A DNA stretch of 64,000 nt. Origin: Comamonas phosphati. GTDB lineage: Bacteria; Pseudomonadota; Gammaproteobacteria; Burkholderiales; Burkholderiaceae_C. The notes under the pieces are model-generated. The model worked only from the letters and a program-made list of their open reading frames with translations, was not told where the DNA came from and searched no databases. The position numbers and the translations under genes are program-made. Where the stretch lies: positions 302,949 to 366,948 of the forward strand of contig NZ_BMEU01000001.1 of assembly GCF_014637085.1 (NCBI RefSeq), given 5' to 3'. Positions 1 to 9,872 of this stretch are shown here, piece by piece; the stretch's first letter is position 1; every line of letters starts with the position of its first letter.

Positions 1-375
1 GAGCGGCCGCCCGAGTTCACCACCATCAACAGTTATCCGCTGACGGAAAACGACCTGGCTGCCACGCAAAAGGTGGCGCAGGCGTTCCAGCAGCAGTTTG
101 GCGAAAAGGCCTTGCTGGCGTCCAGCCCGGCGTCGGCCAGCGAAGACTTCAGCATTTTCGGCCGCAGCTGGGGCGTGCCCTATGTGTTCTGGTTCGTCGG
201 CAGCACCGACCCGGCGGCGTACGCCAAGGCCCAACAGGAAAAAGCCGTCAACAAGATCCCCAGCAACCACTCGCCGAAGTTCGCGCCGCAGCTCCATCCG
301 ACGCTGGAGACCGGCCTGCAGGCCATGCTGAGCGCCGCCGCCGCCTGGCTGTGCCCTGCCGGCGCCGCGGCCTGA
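1..375 (+). CDS. M20-family amidohydrolase, C-terminal part
   Basis: The frame is open from the first base, so the gene begins upstream of the window; about 124 C-terminal residues are visible. The segment SASEDFSIFGRSWGVP followed by NHSPKFAP and a helix ending LETGLQAMLSAAAAWL matches the end of M20 (peptidase M20D / hippurate-hydrolase type) metallo-amidohydrolases. In these the SxEDFS..G stretch and the late NHSP-type segment belong to the catalytic domain and carry metal or substrate contacts. These enzymes cleave N-acyl amino acids or related amides in the cytoplasm or periplasm. The substrate cannot be judged from the fragment. The next gene starts 9 bases downstream, so the two may be co-transcribed. 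Confidence 0.8.
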   Translation, partial: ERPPEFTTINSYPLTENDLAATQKVAQAFQQQFGEKALLASSPASASEDFSIFGRSWGVPYVFWFVGSTDPAAYAKAQQEKAVNKIPSNHSPKFAPQLHPTLETGLQAMLSAAAAWLCPAGAAA

Positions 376-384
376 AACAAACCC

Positions 385-1050
385 ATGAACGTCCACGAAT
401 TGGCACTTGCCGGCCTGAACGACCATCGCCTGTTCACCACGCTCGATCTGGCGGGCACCTTCGCCTTTGCCATCAGCGGTGCCGTTGCTGCCAGAAAACG
501 CGGCCTCGACTGGTTCGGCGTGGCCGTCATCGCGTTCACGGTCGCGTGCGGCGGGGGCGTGCTGCGCGATCTGTGCATCGGCGCGGTGCCGCCGGCCGGG
601 CTGACCGATTGGCGCTACCTCGCCGTGGCCATGGTCGCGACCCTGATGACGATAGCCGCCAACAAATTGGTCGTGCGCCTGACGCACCCGGTCATCCTCT
701 TCGACTCCATCGGCCTGGGGCTCTTTGCCGTGACCGGTGCGCAGAAGGCCATGATTTTTGGCCATAACGCGGAGGTGGCGGTGCTGCTGGGCATCGTCAC
801 CGCGGTGGGCGGCGGCGTGGTGCGTGACGTGCTGCTCAATCGGGTGCCGGTGATTCTTCAGCGTGATATCTATGCCTCGGCTGCGCTGGTCGGCGCCAGC
901 ATCGAGGTGGCGGGCGAGCGCCTGGGGTGGTTGTCGAGCGGGCGGACCTGGGTGGCTTTGGCGGCGTGCTTCGCGCTTCGTTATCTATCGCTGCGCTACC
1001 GATGGAATCTGCCGCGCTCTTCCAGACACGACAGCAAGGGCGCGGACTAG
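385..1050 (+). CDS. TRIC-type cation channel family membrane protein (YadS/YicG-like)
   Basis: A 221-residue integral membrane protein with about seven hydrophobic segments. Two glycine-rich repeats have the same layout: TVACGGGVLRDLCIG near residue 55 and GIVTAVGGGVVRDVLLN near residue 143. This duplicated GGG.vRD signature is characteristic of the former UPF0126 family, now classed with prokaryotic TRIC trimeric cation channels. Some relatives have been proposed to carry glycine or small solutes, so ion specificity is uncertain. The ATG lies 9 bases after the upstream amidohydrolase stop. The family length is about 200 to 220 residues, so it looks complete. It converges with fghA with a 66-base gap in which I see no clear terminator. 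Confidence 0.85.
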   Translation: MNVHELALAGLNDHRLFTTLDLAGTFAFAISGAVAARKRGLDWFGVAVIAFTVACGGGVLRDLCIGAVPPAGLTDWRYLAVAMVATLMTIAANKLVVRLTHPVILFDSIGLGLFAVTGAQKAMIFGHNAEVAVLLGIVTAVGGGVVRDVLLNRVPVILQRDIYASAALVGASIEVAGERLGWLSSGRTWVALAACFALRYLSLRYRWNLPRSSRHDSKGAD

Positions 1051-1116
1051 CCTGCCGAGGGCCTGCTGGACAGCAGCACGCTGGTCTTCTCGCGAGGCTG
1101 CGGCTGTTCGGCCACC

Positions 1117-1998
1117 TTATCCCAGCAGCAGCTGCGCATGGTGGCGCAGATGGTCGTCGATAAAGCTCTGGATGAAGTAATAGCCGTGGTCGTAACCCGC
1201 ATGGCGGCGCAGCGTCAGCGGCTGGCCGGCCTTGGCGCAGGCGGTTTCGAAGGCCTCGGGCAGCAGCTGTTTTTCGATCAGGAATTTGTCGGCCAGGCCC
1301 TGATCGACGAGGATGCCGGCGGGGTAGGGCGCCTGCTTTTGCGCGGCCATGAGTTCGCTGGCGTCGTGCCTGGCCCACCCGGTCTTGTCATCGCCCAGGT
1401 AGCCGCTGAAGGCTTTCTGGCCCCAGGGGCAGTTGACCGGGTTGGCAATCGGCGCGAAGGCCGAGACGCTCCTGAATTGGCCGGGGTGGCGCAGCGCCAG
1501 CGTCAGCGCGCCGTGGCCGCCCATGCTATGGCCGAAGATGCCGATCCGCTGCAGGTCCACGGGCAGCCTGGCGCCGACGAGTGGCAGCAGGTCGCCGAGG
1601 ATGTAGCTTTCCATGCGCCAGTGCAGGGCCCAGGGCCTGGCTGTGGCGTCGAGGTAAAAGCCTGCGCCCACGCCGAAGTCCCAGGCATCGGCTTCGCCGG
1701 GCAGGCCTGCCCCGCGCGGGCTGGTGTCGGGACAGATCAGGGCGAGGTTCAGCTCGGCCGCCAGGCGCTGGGCGCCGGCCTTGATCATGAAGGTTTCCTC
1801 GGTGCAGGCCAGGCCTGCGAGATAGAGCAGGGCCGCTACCTTTTCACCGGAGTCCTTGCCATGAAGTGCCTTGGGCGGCAGATAGACCGAGAACTTCATG
1901 GACAGGCCGATCTCGCTGGAGAAATGCTCGTAGTAGCGCTGGGCACCGCCAAAGCAGGCGTGGGCGCTCTTGAGTTCCAGGGTGGGCTGGGCGGACAT
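1117..1998 (-). CDS. fghA: S-formylglutathione hydrolase
   Basis: Hydrolyses S-formylglutathione to formate and glutathione, the second step of glutathione-dependent formaldehyde detoxification in the cytoplasm. The 293-residue protein is an esterase-D type alpha/beta hydrolase. The nucleophile motif GHSMGGHGAL lies near residue 150 and the His of YDHGYYF near residue 270. I use the ATG at 1998 because a GGAG sits six bases before it; an in-frame TTG four codons upstream overlaps that site. frmA is upstream on the same strand, 126 bases away, which fits the usual frmA-fghA pair, although the spacer carries small inverted repeats and the genes may be partly uncoupled. Confidence 0.93.
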   Translation of the reverse strand: MSAQPTLELKSAHACFGGAQRYYEHFSSEIGLSMKFSVYLPPKALHGKDSGEKVAALLYLAGLACTEETFMIKAGAQRLAAELNLALICPDTSPRGAGLPGEADAWDFGVGAGFYLDATARPWALHWRMESYILGDLLPLVGARLPVDLQRIGIFGHSMGGHGALTLALRHPGQFRSVSAFAPIANPVNCPWGQKAFSGYLGDDKTGWARHDASELMAAQKQAPYPAGILVDQGLADKFLIEKQLLPEAFETACAKAGQPLTLRRHAGYDHGYYFIQSFIDDHLRHHAQLLLG

Positions 1999-2022
1999 GG
2001 GGTGCTCCAAAAAAGAAGAGCT

Positions 2023-2108
2023 GCAAGCGCTTGCTGTTCAAGCACTTGCAGCATGTTTCATATCAAGAATGGCATTTGGTAAGCGTCATTTGCTCTCTTA
2101 TTGAGAGC
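2023..2108. repeat. Small inverted repeats in the frmA-fghA spacer
   Basis: The spacer between frmA and fghA contains a perfect 12-base palindrome GCAAGCGCTTGC (2023-2034), an imperfect echo AGCACTTGC just after it, and a hairpin GCTCTC-TTATT-GAGAGC (2092-2108). Neither hairpin is followed by a T-run on the minus strand, so I do not call a terminator. The sequence resembles relics of a short dispersed intergenic repeat, and similar wording recurs near 7305-7410. Mechanism is unknown; it could be an mRNA processing or stability element between the two genes. Confidence 0.4.
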
Positions 2109-2124
2109 TGTGAATGGCGCCGCC

Positions 2125-3351
<1,227 letters not shown>

Positions 3352-3400
3352 TCATGGCAGATGCTTCAATCGGCCAAGTTCCTTGGCTCGGCTCACTCGT

Positions 3401-4432
3401 ATGCAACACCGACATCCCCACCCTCATCTGATCGACCTCATTGTCTATCCGGGCTTCAAGGCCCTGGAGGCCATAGGCCCCATGTCCGTGTTCGACTACG
3501 CCAATGTGCACCTGCGCGCACGCGGCCGAAGCGACGGCTACCAGGTGCGCATCACGGCCGCGCGCAAGGGGATGGTGAAATCGGACACGCTGATGGCGCT
3601 GGAGGCCACGCAGTCGCTGGCCGAGCTGCGCGAGCAGGGCACGGGCTGCACGGTGATCGTGGTCGGCTCGCGCCATATCGAGCAGGTGCTGGGCGCCTCG
3701 GCCGAGCTGGTGCAGTGGCTGCAGGCCGCGGCGCCTGCGGTGGCGCGCCTGATCGCGCTGTGCTCGGGCAGCTTCTTCCTGGCCGAGGCCGGTTTGCTCG
3801 ACGGCCGCCGCGCGGCCACGCACTGGAGCGTGGCGGGCGCCCTGGCCCAGCGCTACCCGCGCGTGCAGGTGGATGCCGATGCCATCTATGTGCGCGACGA
3901 GATCCACGACGGCGATGCCGGTGCCGGCGCTCGCCAGCTGTGGACCTCGGCGGGCGTCACGGCCGGCATCGATCTGGCGCTGGCCCTGGTGGAGCAGGAC
4001 TTCGGCCACGCGCTGGCGCTGGAGGTGGCGCGCGATCTGGTCATGTACCTCAAGCGGCCCGGCGGCCAGTCCCAGTTCAGCGTGCCGCTGGCCGCGCAAT
4101 CCACGCGCCACCGCGGCGTGCAGGCCGTGCAGCAGTGGGTGCTGGCGCACCTGGCCGAGCCCCTGACCCTGGCGCAGATGGCCGAGCAGGCCGCCATGAG
4201 CGAGCGGCATTTCCGGCGCGTGTTCCAGCAGGAAACGGGCCAGAGCCCTTCGGCCTTCGCGGAAACCGCAAGGCTGGAGGCGGCCAAGCAGCTGCTGGAA
4301 AACCGCAGCCAATGGCCGCTCAAGACCGTGGCCGCGCATGTGGGCCTGGGTTCGGAGCAGGCGCTGCGCCACCTGTTCGTGAAGCGGCTGGGGATTACGC
4401 CCCAGGCCTACCGCGAGCGGTTCGGGGACTGA
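3401..4432 (+). CDS. GlxA-type transcriptional regulator (DJ-1/PfpI domain plus AraC HTH)
   Basis: About 343 residues. The N-terminal half (residues 8-190) reads as a DJ-1/PfpI-like domain, including the nucleophile-elbow-like LIALCSGSFFLAEAGLLDG and an ATHW segment. The C-terminal 100 residues are an AraC/XylS double helix-turn-helix (LTLAQMAEQAAMSERHFRRV; then VGLGSEQALRHLFVKRLG). The architecture is that of GlxA, FtrA and CdhR regulators, which control amine, arginine or C1-related catabolism. I choose the ATG at 3401 because conserved family sequence begins right after it; an ATG at 3296 would add 35 low-quality residues. Divergent position suggests, but does not prove, that it regulates frmA-fghA. 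Confidence 0.85.
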   Translation: MQHRHPHPHLIDLIVYPGFKALEAIGPMSVFDYANVHLRARGRSDGYQVRITAARKGMVKSDTLMALEATQSLAELREQGTGCTVIVVGSRHIEQVLGASAELVQWLQAAAPAVARLIALCSGSFFLAEAGLLDGRRAATHWSVAGALAQRYPRVQVDADAIYVRDEIHDGDAGAGARQLWTSAGVTAGIDLALALVEQDFGHALALEVARDLVMYLKRPGGQSQFSVPLAAQSTRHRGVQAVQQWVLAHLAEPLTLAQMAEQAAMSERHFRRVFQQETGQSPSAFAETARLEAAKQLLENRSQWPLKTVAAHVGLGSEQALRHLFVKRLGITPQAYRERFGD

Positions 4433-4444
4433 GGCCGCATGGCC

Positions 4445-4789
4445 TCAGCCGAAGTAGTCCAGCGCGCGCTTGAGTTCGGAAAAATGCCGGGCGGCATGTG
4501 GCGGTGGCTGCTCCGGCATGGCGGCTGGCTGGGCGGGGTGGATCAGCTGGGTCAGGTCCAGTGCCGGGTTGATCTGCCACAGGCAGGCCACGTAAGTGGC
4601 CATGGCCACCGAGGCGTCGCCGCGTTCCAGGCGGGCCATGGTGGGTTGGGAAATGCCCAGCCGCCCGGCCCATTGCGCCTGGGTTTCGCCGCGGCTCTTG
4701 CGCGTGGCGACCAGGCATTGCGCCAGCTGCTCTATCTGCGCGAGGATGGCCGGCGGGAAGTCGGCGGGGCTGGTGTTCTGGCGGGGCAT
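4445..4789 (-). CDS. XRE-family helix-turn-helix regulator
   Basis: A small DNA-binding protein of about 114 residues. A Cro/CI-type HTH spans residues 30-80: ETQAQWAGRLGISQPTMARL then ERGDASVAMATYVACLWQI. The C-terminal tail is proline-rich and not recognised. The start is uncertain: ATG 4789 begins MPRQNTSPAD, while ATG 4855 would add 22 residues and overlap the end of the helicase gene. Neither has a good ribosome site. No HipA-like toxin or other partner is adjacent, so it is probably a solitary regulator. The target is unknown. It converges with the GlxA-type regulator, 12 bases away. Confidence 0.75.
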   Translation of the reverse strand: MPRQNTSPADFPPAILAQIEQLAQCLVATRKSRGETQAQWAGRLGISQPTMARLERGDASVAMATYVACLWQINPALDLTQLIHPAQPAAMPEQPPPHAARHFSELKRALDYFG

Positions 4790-4832
4790 GGAGGTTTCAA
4801 GGTCTTCCAGGTACTGCGTTGTGCCGCCATGC

Positions 4833-6134
4833 TCAGGATGGCTTCTTGGCGGCATCAAGGGCCGCCGCGGCGCGCAGCTTGTCCTTCTTGCTCATGCGCC
4901 GGCCCTTGATGCCGCCGTTGCCGTCCTGGGCCACGGACGGGGGCGGCGGGGCTTCGGTGGTCTCGAAGCCGGGCACCTGTTCCAGCGCCAGGTCCAGTTG
5001 GTTGCGCTTGCAGATCAGCTGCCAGTGCCCGGTATCGGCCGGTGTCACGAAAGTGATGGCCATGCCTGCATGCCCGGCGCGGCCGGTGCGGCCGATGCGG
5101 TGAATATAGTCGGCGCTCGAGCGGGGCAGGTCGTAGTTGACGACCACGGGCAGCTGCGCGATGTCGATGCCGCGCGCGGCCAGGTCGGTGGTGATGAGCA
5201 GCTGCCAGCGCCTGGCCTTGAACTGCTCCAGCACCTCGCGGCGCGCGCCCTGGCTCATGTCGCCGTGGAAGGTGGTGGCATAGATGCCGGCGCGGTAGAG
5301 CTTGTCGGCCAGCATCTCGGCCGTGTGCCGCTTGGCCACGAAGACCAGCACGCGCTCCCAGTCCTCGCCGGTGTTTTCCTGGCTGACCAGCTGGCGCAGC
5401 AGCTGGGTGCGGCGCGCGCTGTCCACCGCCATGGCGCGCTGGGTGATGTGGGCGGGGCTGGCGGCATGCTCGGATTGCTCCGCCGCATCGACCTGGGCGC
5501 GCACGGGCTCGTGCAGCAGGCCGGCGGCCAGCGCTTCCACATGCTGCGCAAAGGTGGCCGAGAACAGCAGGGTCTGGCGCTGGCGCGGCAGCAGGGCCAG
5601 CACGCGGTTCAGTTCTTCGGCAAAGCCCGGGTCCAGCAGGCGGTCGGCTTCGTCCAGCACCAGGTGCTGCACGGCGTTCAGGCGCACGGCGTTGTGCGCC
5701 ACCAGGTCCAGCAGGCGCCCGGGCGTGGCCACCAGAAAGTCGGCACTGCCGCGCAGCTGCATCATCTGCGGGTTGATGGACACGCCGCCATAGGCCACGC
5801 GGCAGCGCGGGCTCGGCTGCATATGCCGCACCAGGTCGCTCAGCGTCTCGTGCACCTGCAGGGCCAGTTCGCGCGTGGGCACCAGGATCAGGGTGCCCAG
5901 CGTGCGCACAAAGCCGGTGCGGGCCTGTGCGGCGCCAGAGGCCGGCCATTGCTGCAGCAGCGGCAGCAGATAGGCCGCGGTCTTGCCCGAACCCGTGGGC
6001 GCGCAGGCCCGGAGATCGCGCCCGGCCAGCACGGCGGGCACGGCCTGCTGCTGGATGGGCGTGGGTTCGGCCAGCCCCAGATCAAGGGCTGCATTCACAA
6101 GCTCGGAGCGCAGGCCGAGGGTGGCAAAGGACAT
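4833..6134 (-). CDS. rhlE: DEAD-box ATP-dependent RNA helicase, RhlE type
   Basis: A 433-residue RNA helicase expected to remodel structured RNA in ribosome assembly and mRNA decay. All core motifs are visible: Q motif EPTPIQQQAVP, motif I APTGSGKT, Ia PTRELALQV, Ib TPGRLLD, II VLDEADRLLD, III LLFSATF, and VI HRIGRTGRAGHAG. The C-terminus is short and basic (RRMSKKDKLRAAAALDAAKK), as in RhlE-like proteins. The start at 6134 (MSFATLGL) is where family similarity begins; the frame stays open for about 380 more codons upstream, but that part is antisense to the next gene. A ribosome site is not evident. It stands alone on this strand. Confidence 0.92.
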   Translation of the reverse strand: MSFATLGLRSELVNAALDLGLAEPTPIQQQAVPAVLAGRDLRACAPTGSGKTAAYLLPLLQQWPASGAAQARTGFVRTLGTLILVPTRELALQVHETLSDLVRHMQPSPRCRVAYGGVSINPQMMQLRGSADFLVATPGRLLDLVAHNAVRLNAVQHLVLDEADRLLDPGFAEELNRVLALLPRQRQTLLFSATFAQHVEALAAGLLHEPVRAQVDAAEQSEHAASPAHITQRAMAVDSARRTQLLRQLVSQENTGEDWERVLVFVAKRHTAEMLADKLYRAGIYATTFHGDMSQGARREVLEQFKARRWQLLITTDLAARGIDIAQLPVVVNYDLPRSSADYIHRIGRTGRAGHAGMAITFVTPADTGHWQLICKRNQLDLALEQVPGFETTEAPPPPSVAQDGNGGIKGRRMSKKDKLRAAAALDAAKKPS

Positions 6135-6320
6135 GGTGGACAGGGGGAAAAGAAGAAAAGGGCATGCCGGAGGGCGCGAAGACGGGGCGGCGGCAAGGCT
6201 GGTGGCGCATTGTCCGCGAATTGCGGCATCGCAGTGCTGCACAAGGGAAAGGCCGCGGACGATACATTCGCTGCAGGCGGGCGTGTGCCCGCTGCAAACC
6301 CGAGAGGCAAGGAGACGTTC

Positions 6321-7304
6321 ATGGCACAGGCCATTGTGATCACGGAATACGGCGGCCCCGAAGTGCTGCAGATCGCCACGGTGGAATCCAAGCCGCTGGC
6401 GCAGGGCCAGGTGCGTGTGCAGCACACGCGCATCGGCGTGAATTTCCACGACATCTATGTGCGCTCGGGCCTGTACAAGACGCTGGCGCTGCCGGGTACG
6501 CCCGGCATCGAGGCCGTGGGCGTGGTGGTCCAGGTGGGCGAGGGCGTGGCGCGCTGGAAGGTGGGCGACCGCGTGGCCTATGTGTCCTCGGCCTATGCCA
6601 TTTATGCCACCGAGCGCGTGATCGCTGCCGACGAGCTGATTGCCGTGCCCGACGACCTCAGCGACGAGCTCGTGGCTTCCAGCCTGCTGCGCGGGCTGAC
6701 GGCCGATGTGCTGCTGCATCGCGTGGCGCGCGTGGCCGAGGGCTCGCGCATTCTGGTGCAGGCGGCCGGCGGCGGCATGGGGCAGATCCTGTGCCAGTGG
6801 GGCACGCGGCTGGGCGCCATGGTCATCGGTACGGCGGGCAGCGATGCCACGGCGAAGAAGGCCGGCCAGGCGGGCTGCGTGGAAGTGATCCGCTACCGCG
6901 GCGAAGGCGCGCTGGACGTGGCCGCGCGCGTGATGGACATCACCCAGGGCTACGGCGTGGACGTGGCCTATGACGGCGTAGGGCGCGACAGCTTCGATGG
7001 TTCGCTGGCCAGCCTGGCCTTCGGCGGTCAGCTGGTGATGTATGGCCAGTCCTCGGGGCCGGTGCCGCCGCTGGAGATGCCGCGCCTGGCGGCCCGCTCG
7101 GCCAGCGTGTGCCGACCCATGGTGTTCCATTTCGTGCGCCACCCCAAGGAGCGCGAGGCCATGGCCCAGCGCGTGTTCGAGGCGCTGCGCAAAAAGCATT
7201 TCCGCATGGCCGAGCCCAAGTCCTTTGCGCTGGCCGATGCGGCGGCCGCGCACCGCGAGCTGGAAGCCCACGGCGCCATGGTGCCCATTCTGCTGCTGCC
7301 TTGA
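6321..7304 (+). CDS. Zinc-free MDR oxidoreductase, NADPH:quinone oxidoreductase-like
   Basis: A 327-residue medium-chain dehydrogenase/reductase of the quinone oxidoreductase subfamily. It starts MAQAIVITEYGGPEVLQ, has the conserved GVNFHDIYVRSGLY near residue 45, and a nucleotide-binding AAGGGMGQILCQWG near residue 155. The zinc-binding cysteines of true alcohol dehydrogenases are absent. Such enzymes reduce quinones by one electron or reduce enones with NADPH; the substrate cannot be read from sequence. The start ATG follows AAGGAG by six bases. Downstream is a strong bidirectional hairpin shared with gltA. The gene appears monocistronic. Confidence 0.88.
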   Translation: MAQAIVITEYGGPEVLQIATVESKPLAQGQVRVQHTRIGVNFHDIYVRSGLYKTLALPGTPGIEAVGVVVQVGEGVARWKVGDRVAYVSSAYAIYATERVIAADELIAVPDDLSDELVASSLLRGLTADVLLHRVARVAEGSRILVQAAGGGMGQILCQWGTRLGAMVIGTAGSDATAKKAGQAGCVEVIRYRGEGALDVAARVMDITQGYGVDVAYDGVGRDSFDGSLASLAFGGQLVMYGQSSGPVPPLEMPRLAARSASVCRPMVFHFVRHPKEREAMAQRVFEALRKKHFRMAEPKSFALADAAAAHRELEAHGAMVPILLLP

Positions 7305-7438
7305 TGATGCTATGAAATTGAAAGCTTCTGGTGAAGATATTGCAATGATTTCGTTGTTTGATGATCGTGAAATCGCTGCGGTACCTACGTTGAAAGCTCC
7401 TCTTTGAATAGCTGCCTGGATTGTGCGGCCAAAGAAAA

Positions 7439-7471
7439 AGCCCGCAGGACTTGCAGTCTGCGGGCTTTTTT
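7439..7471. terminator. Bidirectional rho-independent terminator between the oxidoreductase gene and gltA
   Basis: A 9-bp perfect stem AGCCCGCAG / CTGCGGGCT (7439-7447 and 7458-7466) with a 10-base loop is followed by six T on the plus strand and preceded by AAAAA, which gives a T-run on the minus strand too. It sits between convergent genes, so it can end both transcripts. Confidence 0.88.
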
Positions 7472-7506
7472 GTGCAGATCCGGCAAGCCGGACCTGGCCA
7501 CTCCCA

Positions 7507-8817
7507 TCAACGCTGGGCGATGGGCTTGACGTCGCGCGACACGGCGCCGGTGAACAGCTGGCGGGGACGGCCGATCTTGTACTCGGGGTCGGCCATCTGC
7601 TCGTTGAGCTGGGCGATCCAGCCCACGGTGCGGGCCAGGGCGAAGATGCCGGTGAACAGGTTCACGGGGATGCCGATGGCGCGCTGCACGATGCCGGAGT
7701 AGAAGTCCACGTTCGGGTAGAGCTTGCGCTGCACGAAGTAGTCGTCTTCCAGGGCGATTTTTTCCAGCTTCTTGGCCAGGGCGAACAGGGGGTCGTTCTC
7801 CAGGCCCAGCTCGGCCAGGATCTCGTTGCAGGTTTCCTGCATCAGCTTGGCGCGGGGGTCGTAGTTCTTGTAGACGCGGTGGCCGAAGCCCATCAGCTTG
7901 ACGCCGCTGGTCTTGTCCTTGACCTGCTCCATGAACTCGCCGACCTTCTCGATGCCGCCGTTGCGCTGGATGTCTTCCAGCATGTTCAGGCAGGCTTCGT
8001 TGGCGCCGCCGTGGGCAGGGCCCCACAGGCAGGCCACGCCGGCGGAGATGGCGGCGAAGGGGTTGGTACCCGAGGAGCCGCACAGGCGCACGGTGGAGGT
8101 GGAGGCGTTCTGCTCGTGGTCTGCGTGCAGGATGAAGATGCGGTCCAGCGCGCGCTCGACCACGGGGTTGACCTTGTACTCTTCGCAGGGGTTGCCGAAC
8201 ATCATGCGCATGAAGTTGCCTGCGTAGGACAGGTTGTTCTGCGGGTACATGTAGGGCTGGCCCGTGCCGTATTTGTAGGCCATGGCCACGAGCGTGGGCA
8301 TCTTGGCGATCAGGCGGATCGCGGCGATGTTGCGGTGCTCGGGGTTGTTGATGTCGGTGCTGTCGTGGTAGAAGGCCGACATGCCGCCCACCAGGCCGGT
8401 CAGCACGGCCATGGGGTGAGCGTCACGGCGGAAGCCGCGCAGGAAGAACTGCATCTGCTCGTGGACCATGGTGTGCTGGGTCACGGTGTGCTCGAAGTCT
8501 GCCTTCTGCTGCTCGTTGGGCAGCTCGCCGTACAGCAGCAGGTAGCAGGTTTCGAGGAAGTTGCAGTTCTTGGCCAGCTGCTCGATGGGGTAGCCGCGGT
8601 ACAGCAGCTCGCCCTTGTCGCCATCGATGTAGGTGATGGCCGATTGGCAGGCAGCGGTAGAGAGGAAGCCCGGGTCATAGGTGAACATGCCCGTTTGGGC
8701 ATAGAGCTTGCGGATGTCGATCACATCCGGGCCGATGGTGCCCTGGTACACGGGCATATCCACACTGGGAGCGCCGTTGCTGAAAGACAGCGTTGCTTTG
8801 TTGTCAGCGAGTTTCAT
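7507..8817 (-). CDS. gltA: Citrate synthase, type II (hexameric class)
   Basis: Condenses acetyl-CoA and oxaloacetate to citrate, the entry step of the TCA cycle. The protein is 436 residues, the length of Gram-negative type II enzymes. Active-site regions are visible: [10 protein letters not shown] near residue 229, [15 protein letters not shown] near 264, [13 protein letters not shown] near 309, and YPNVDFYSG near 370 with its catalytic Asp. The start ATG 8817 is preceded by AAGGACG; an in-frame TTG two codons earlier is disregarded. It is the last gene of the sdhC-sdhD-sdhA-sdhB-sdhE-gltA run, 30 bases after sdhE, and is followed by a clear terminator. Confidence 0.97.
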   Translation of the reverse strand: MKLADNKATLSFSNGAPSVDMPVYQGTIGPDVIDIRKLYAQTGMFTYDPGFLSTAACQSAITYIDGDKGELLYRGYPIEQLAKNCNFLETCYLLLYGELPNEQQKADFEHTVTQHTMVHEQMQFFLRGFRRDAHPMAVLTGLVGGMSAFYHDSTDINNPEHRNIAAIRLIAKMPTLVAMAYKYGTGQPYMYPQNNLSYAGNFMRMMFGNPCEEYKVNPVVERALDRIFILHADHEQNASTSTVRLCGSSGTNPFAAISAGVACLWGPAHGGANEACLNMLEDIQRNGGIEKVGEFMEQVKDKTSGVKLMGFGHRVYKNYDPRAKLMQETCNEILAELGLENDPLFALAKKLEKIALEDDYFVQRKLYPNVDFYSGIVQRAIGIPVNLFTGIFALARTVGWIAQLNEQMADPEYKIGRPRQLFTGAVSRDVKPIAQR

Positions 8818-8847
8818 TTCCAAACGTCCTTCTCTAGTTTGCCTAAC

Positions 8848-9141
8848 CTACTGGGGTTGAGCACCGGGCTGGCGCTTGCGCACCAGCTCCAGCACTTCCC
8901 TGATTTCTTGGGTGTCGAGTTGTCCTTCTGGTTCCTTGCGGCGCAGGAAAAGATCCATCAGGTCGTTGTCTGCCAGATCCATCAAGGCAGACAGGCCAGC
9001 TGCGTGCTGCTGCGTGAGCTGGCTTCCGTAGGTGGCGAAGAACTGCTCGATGAACAAATCGTTCTCGACCAGGCCGCGGCGGCAGCGCCACCGCAGCAGG
9101 TCGCGCTCACGCTCTTCGAGCAGGGTATTCGTCATACGCAT
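8848..9141 (-). CDS. sdhE: FAD assembly factor SdhE (succinate dehydrogenase assembly)
   Basis: A 97-residue protein of the SdhE/YgfY (SDHAF2) family, which promotes covalent flavinylation of SdhA. The key RGxxE motif appears as CRRGLVENDL near residue 20, after LLRWR. The length matches the family (80 to 100 residues). The ATG at 9141 overlaps the sdhB stop as TGATG, indicating translational coupling; a second in-frame ATG two codons later (9135) is an alternative. Its position inside the sdh operon directly after sdhB supports the role. Confidence 0.92.
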   Translation of the reverse strand: MRMTNTLLEERERDLLRWRCRRGLVENDLFIEQFFATYGSQLTQQHAAGLSALMDLADNDLMDLFLRRKEPEGQLDTQEIREVLELVRKRQPGAQPQ

Positions 9142-9845
9142 CAGATGGTTCGGCGAACCATCAGCTCCTTGATCTTGCCAATGGCTGCGGTGGGGTTCAG
9201 GTGCTTGGGGCACACGTCCACGCAGTTCATGATGGTGTGGCAACGGAAGAGGCGGTACGGATCTTCCAGGTTGTCAAGGCGCTCGCCGGTGGCCGTGTCG
9301 CGGCTGTCCGCGATGAAGCGGTAAGCCTGCAGCAGGCCGGCCGGGCCCACGAATTTGTCGGGGTTCCACCAGAAGCTGGGGCAGCTGGTGGAGCAGCTGG
9401 CGCACAGAATGCACTCGTACAGGCCGTTGAGCTCTTCGCGCTCTTCGGGGGACTGCAGGCGCTCCTTGCTGGGCGATGCATACAGATCGCTTTGCAGATA
9501 GGGCTTGATCGAGTGGTACTGCTTGAAGAACTGCGTCATGTCCACGATCAGGTCGCGGATCACGGGCAGGCCGGGCAGGGGCTTGAGAACAATGTCGCCC
9601 TTGAGGGTGTTCATGTTCGTCAGGCAGGCCAGGCCGTTCTTGCCGTTGATGTTCATGGCATCGGAGCCGCACACGCCTTCGCGGCAGGAGCGGCGGAAGG
9701 CGATGGAGGGGTCCATGGCCTTGAGCTTGATCAGCGCGTCCAGCAGCATGCGCTCATGGCCGTCCAGCTCGACCTCCACGGTCTGCATGTAGGGCTTGGC
9801 ATCCTTGTCCGGATCGTAGCGGTAGATTTTGAAAGTACGCTTCAT
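9141..9845 (-). CDS. sdhB: Succinate dehydrogenase iron-sulfur subunit
   Basis: Electron-transfer subunit of respiratory complex II. The 234-residue protein carries the 2Fe-2S cysteines (SCREGVCGSDAMN near residue 55, then GLAC), the 4Fe-4S set CILCASCSTSCPSFWW near residue 145, and CHTIMNCVDVCPKHLNP for the 3Fe-4S and remaining 4Fe-4S ligands. The Trp of PSFWW is near the quinone site. The start ATG 9845 is preceded by GAGAAGA. It lies 27 bases after sdhA and overlaps sdhE by one base. Confidence 0.97.
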   Translation of the reverse strand: MKRTFKIYRYDPDKDAKPYMQTVEVELDGHERMLLDALIKLKAMDPSIAFRRSCREGVCGSDAMNINGKNGLACLTNMNTLKGDIVLKPLPGLPVIRDLIVDMTQFFKQYHSIKPYLQSDLYASPSKERLQSPEEREELNGLYECILCASCSTSCPSFWWNPDKFVGPAGLLQAYRFIADSRDTATGERLDNLEDPYRLFRCHTIMNCVDVCPKHLNPTAAIGKIKELMVRRTI

Positions 9846-9872
9846 TTTGATCTTCTCTCGTGGGCTGCTGGA

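Noticed and set aside
4833-7271. An 812-codon frame extending rhlE upstream
   Set aside because: The extra 379 codons are antisense to the oxidoreductase gene and His/Arg/Gln-rich in a shadow-like way; helicase similarity starts at 6134.
4596-7304. A 902-codon open frame fusing antisense of the helicase gene to the oxidoreductase
   Set aside because: Only the last 327 codons (from 6321) show protein similarity and a ribosome site; the rest is the complementary strand of rhlE kept open by high GC.
7312-7407. A 31-codon frame after the oxidoreductase gene
   Set aside because: No ribosome site; the AT-rich stretch looks like a relic of a dispersed repeat before the shared terminator.
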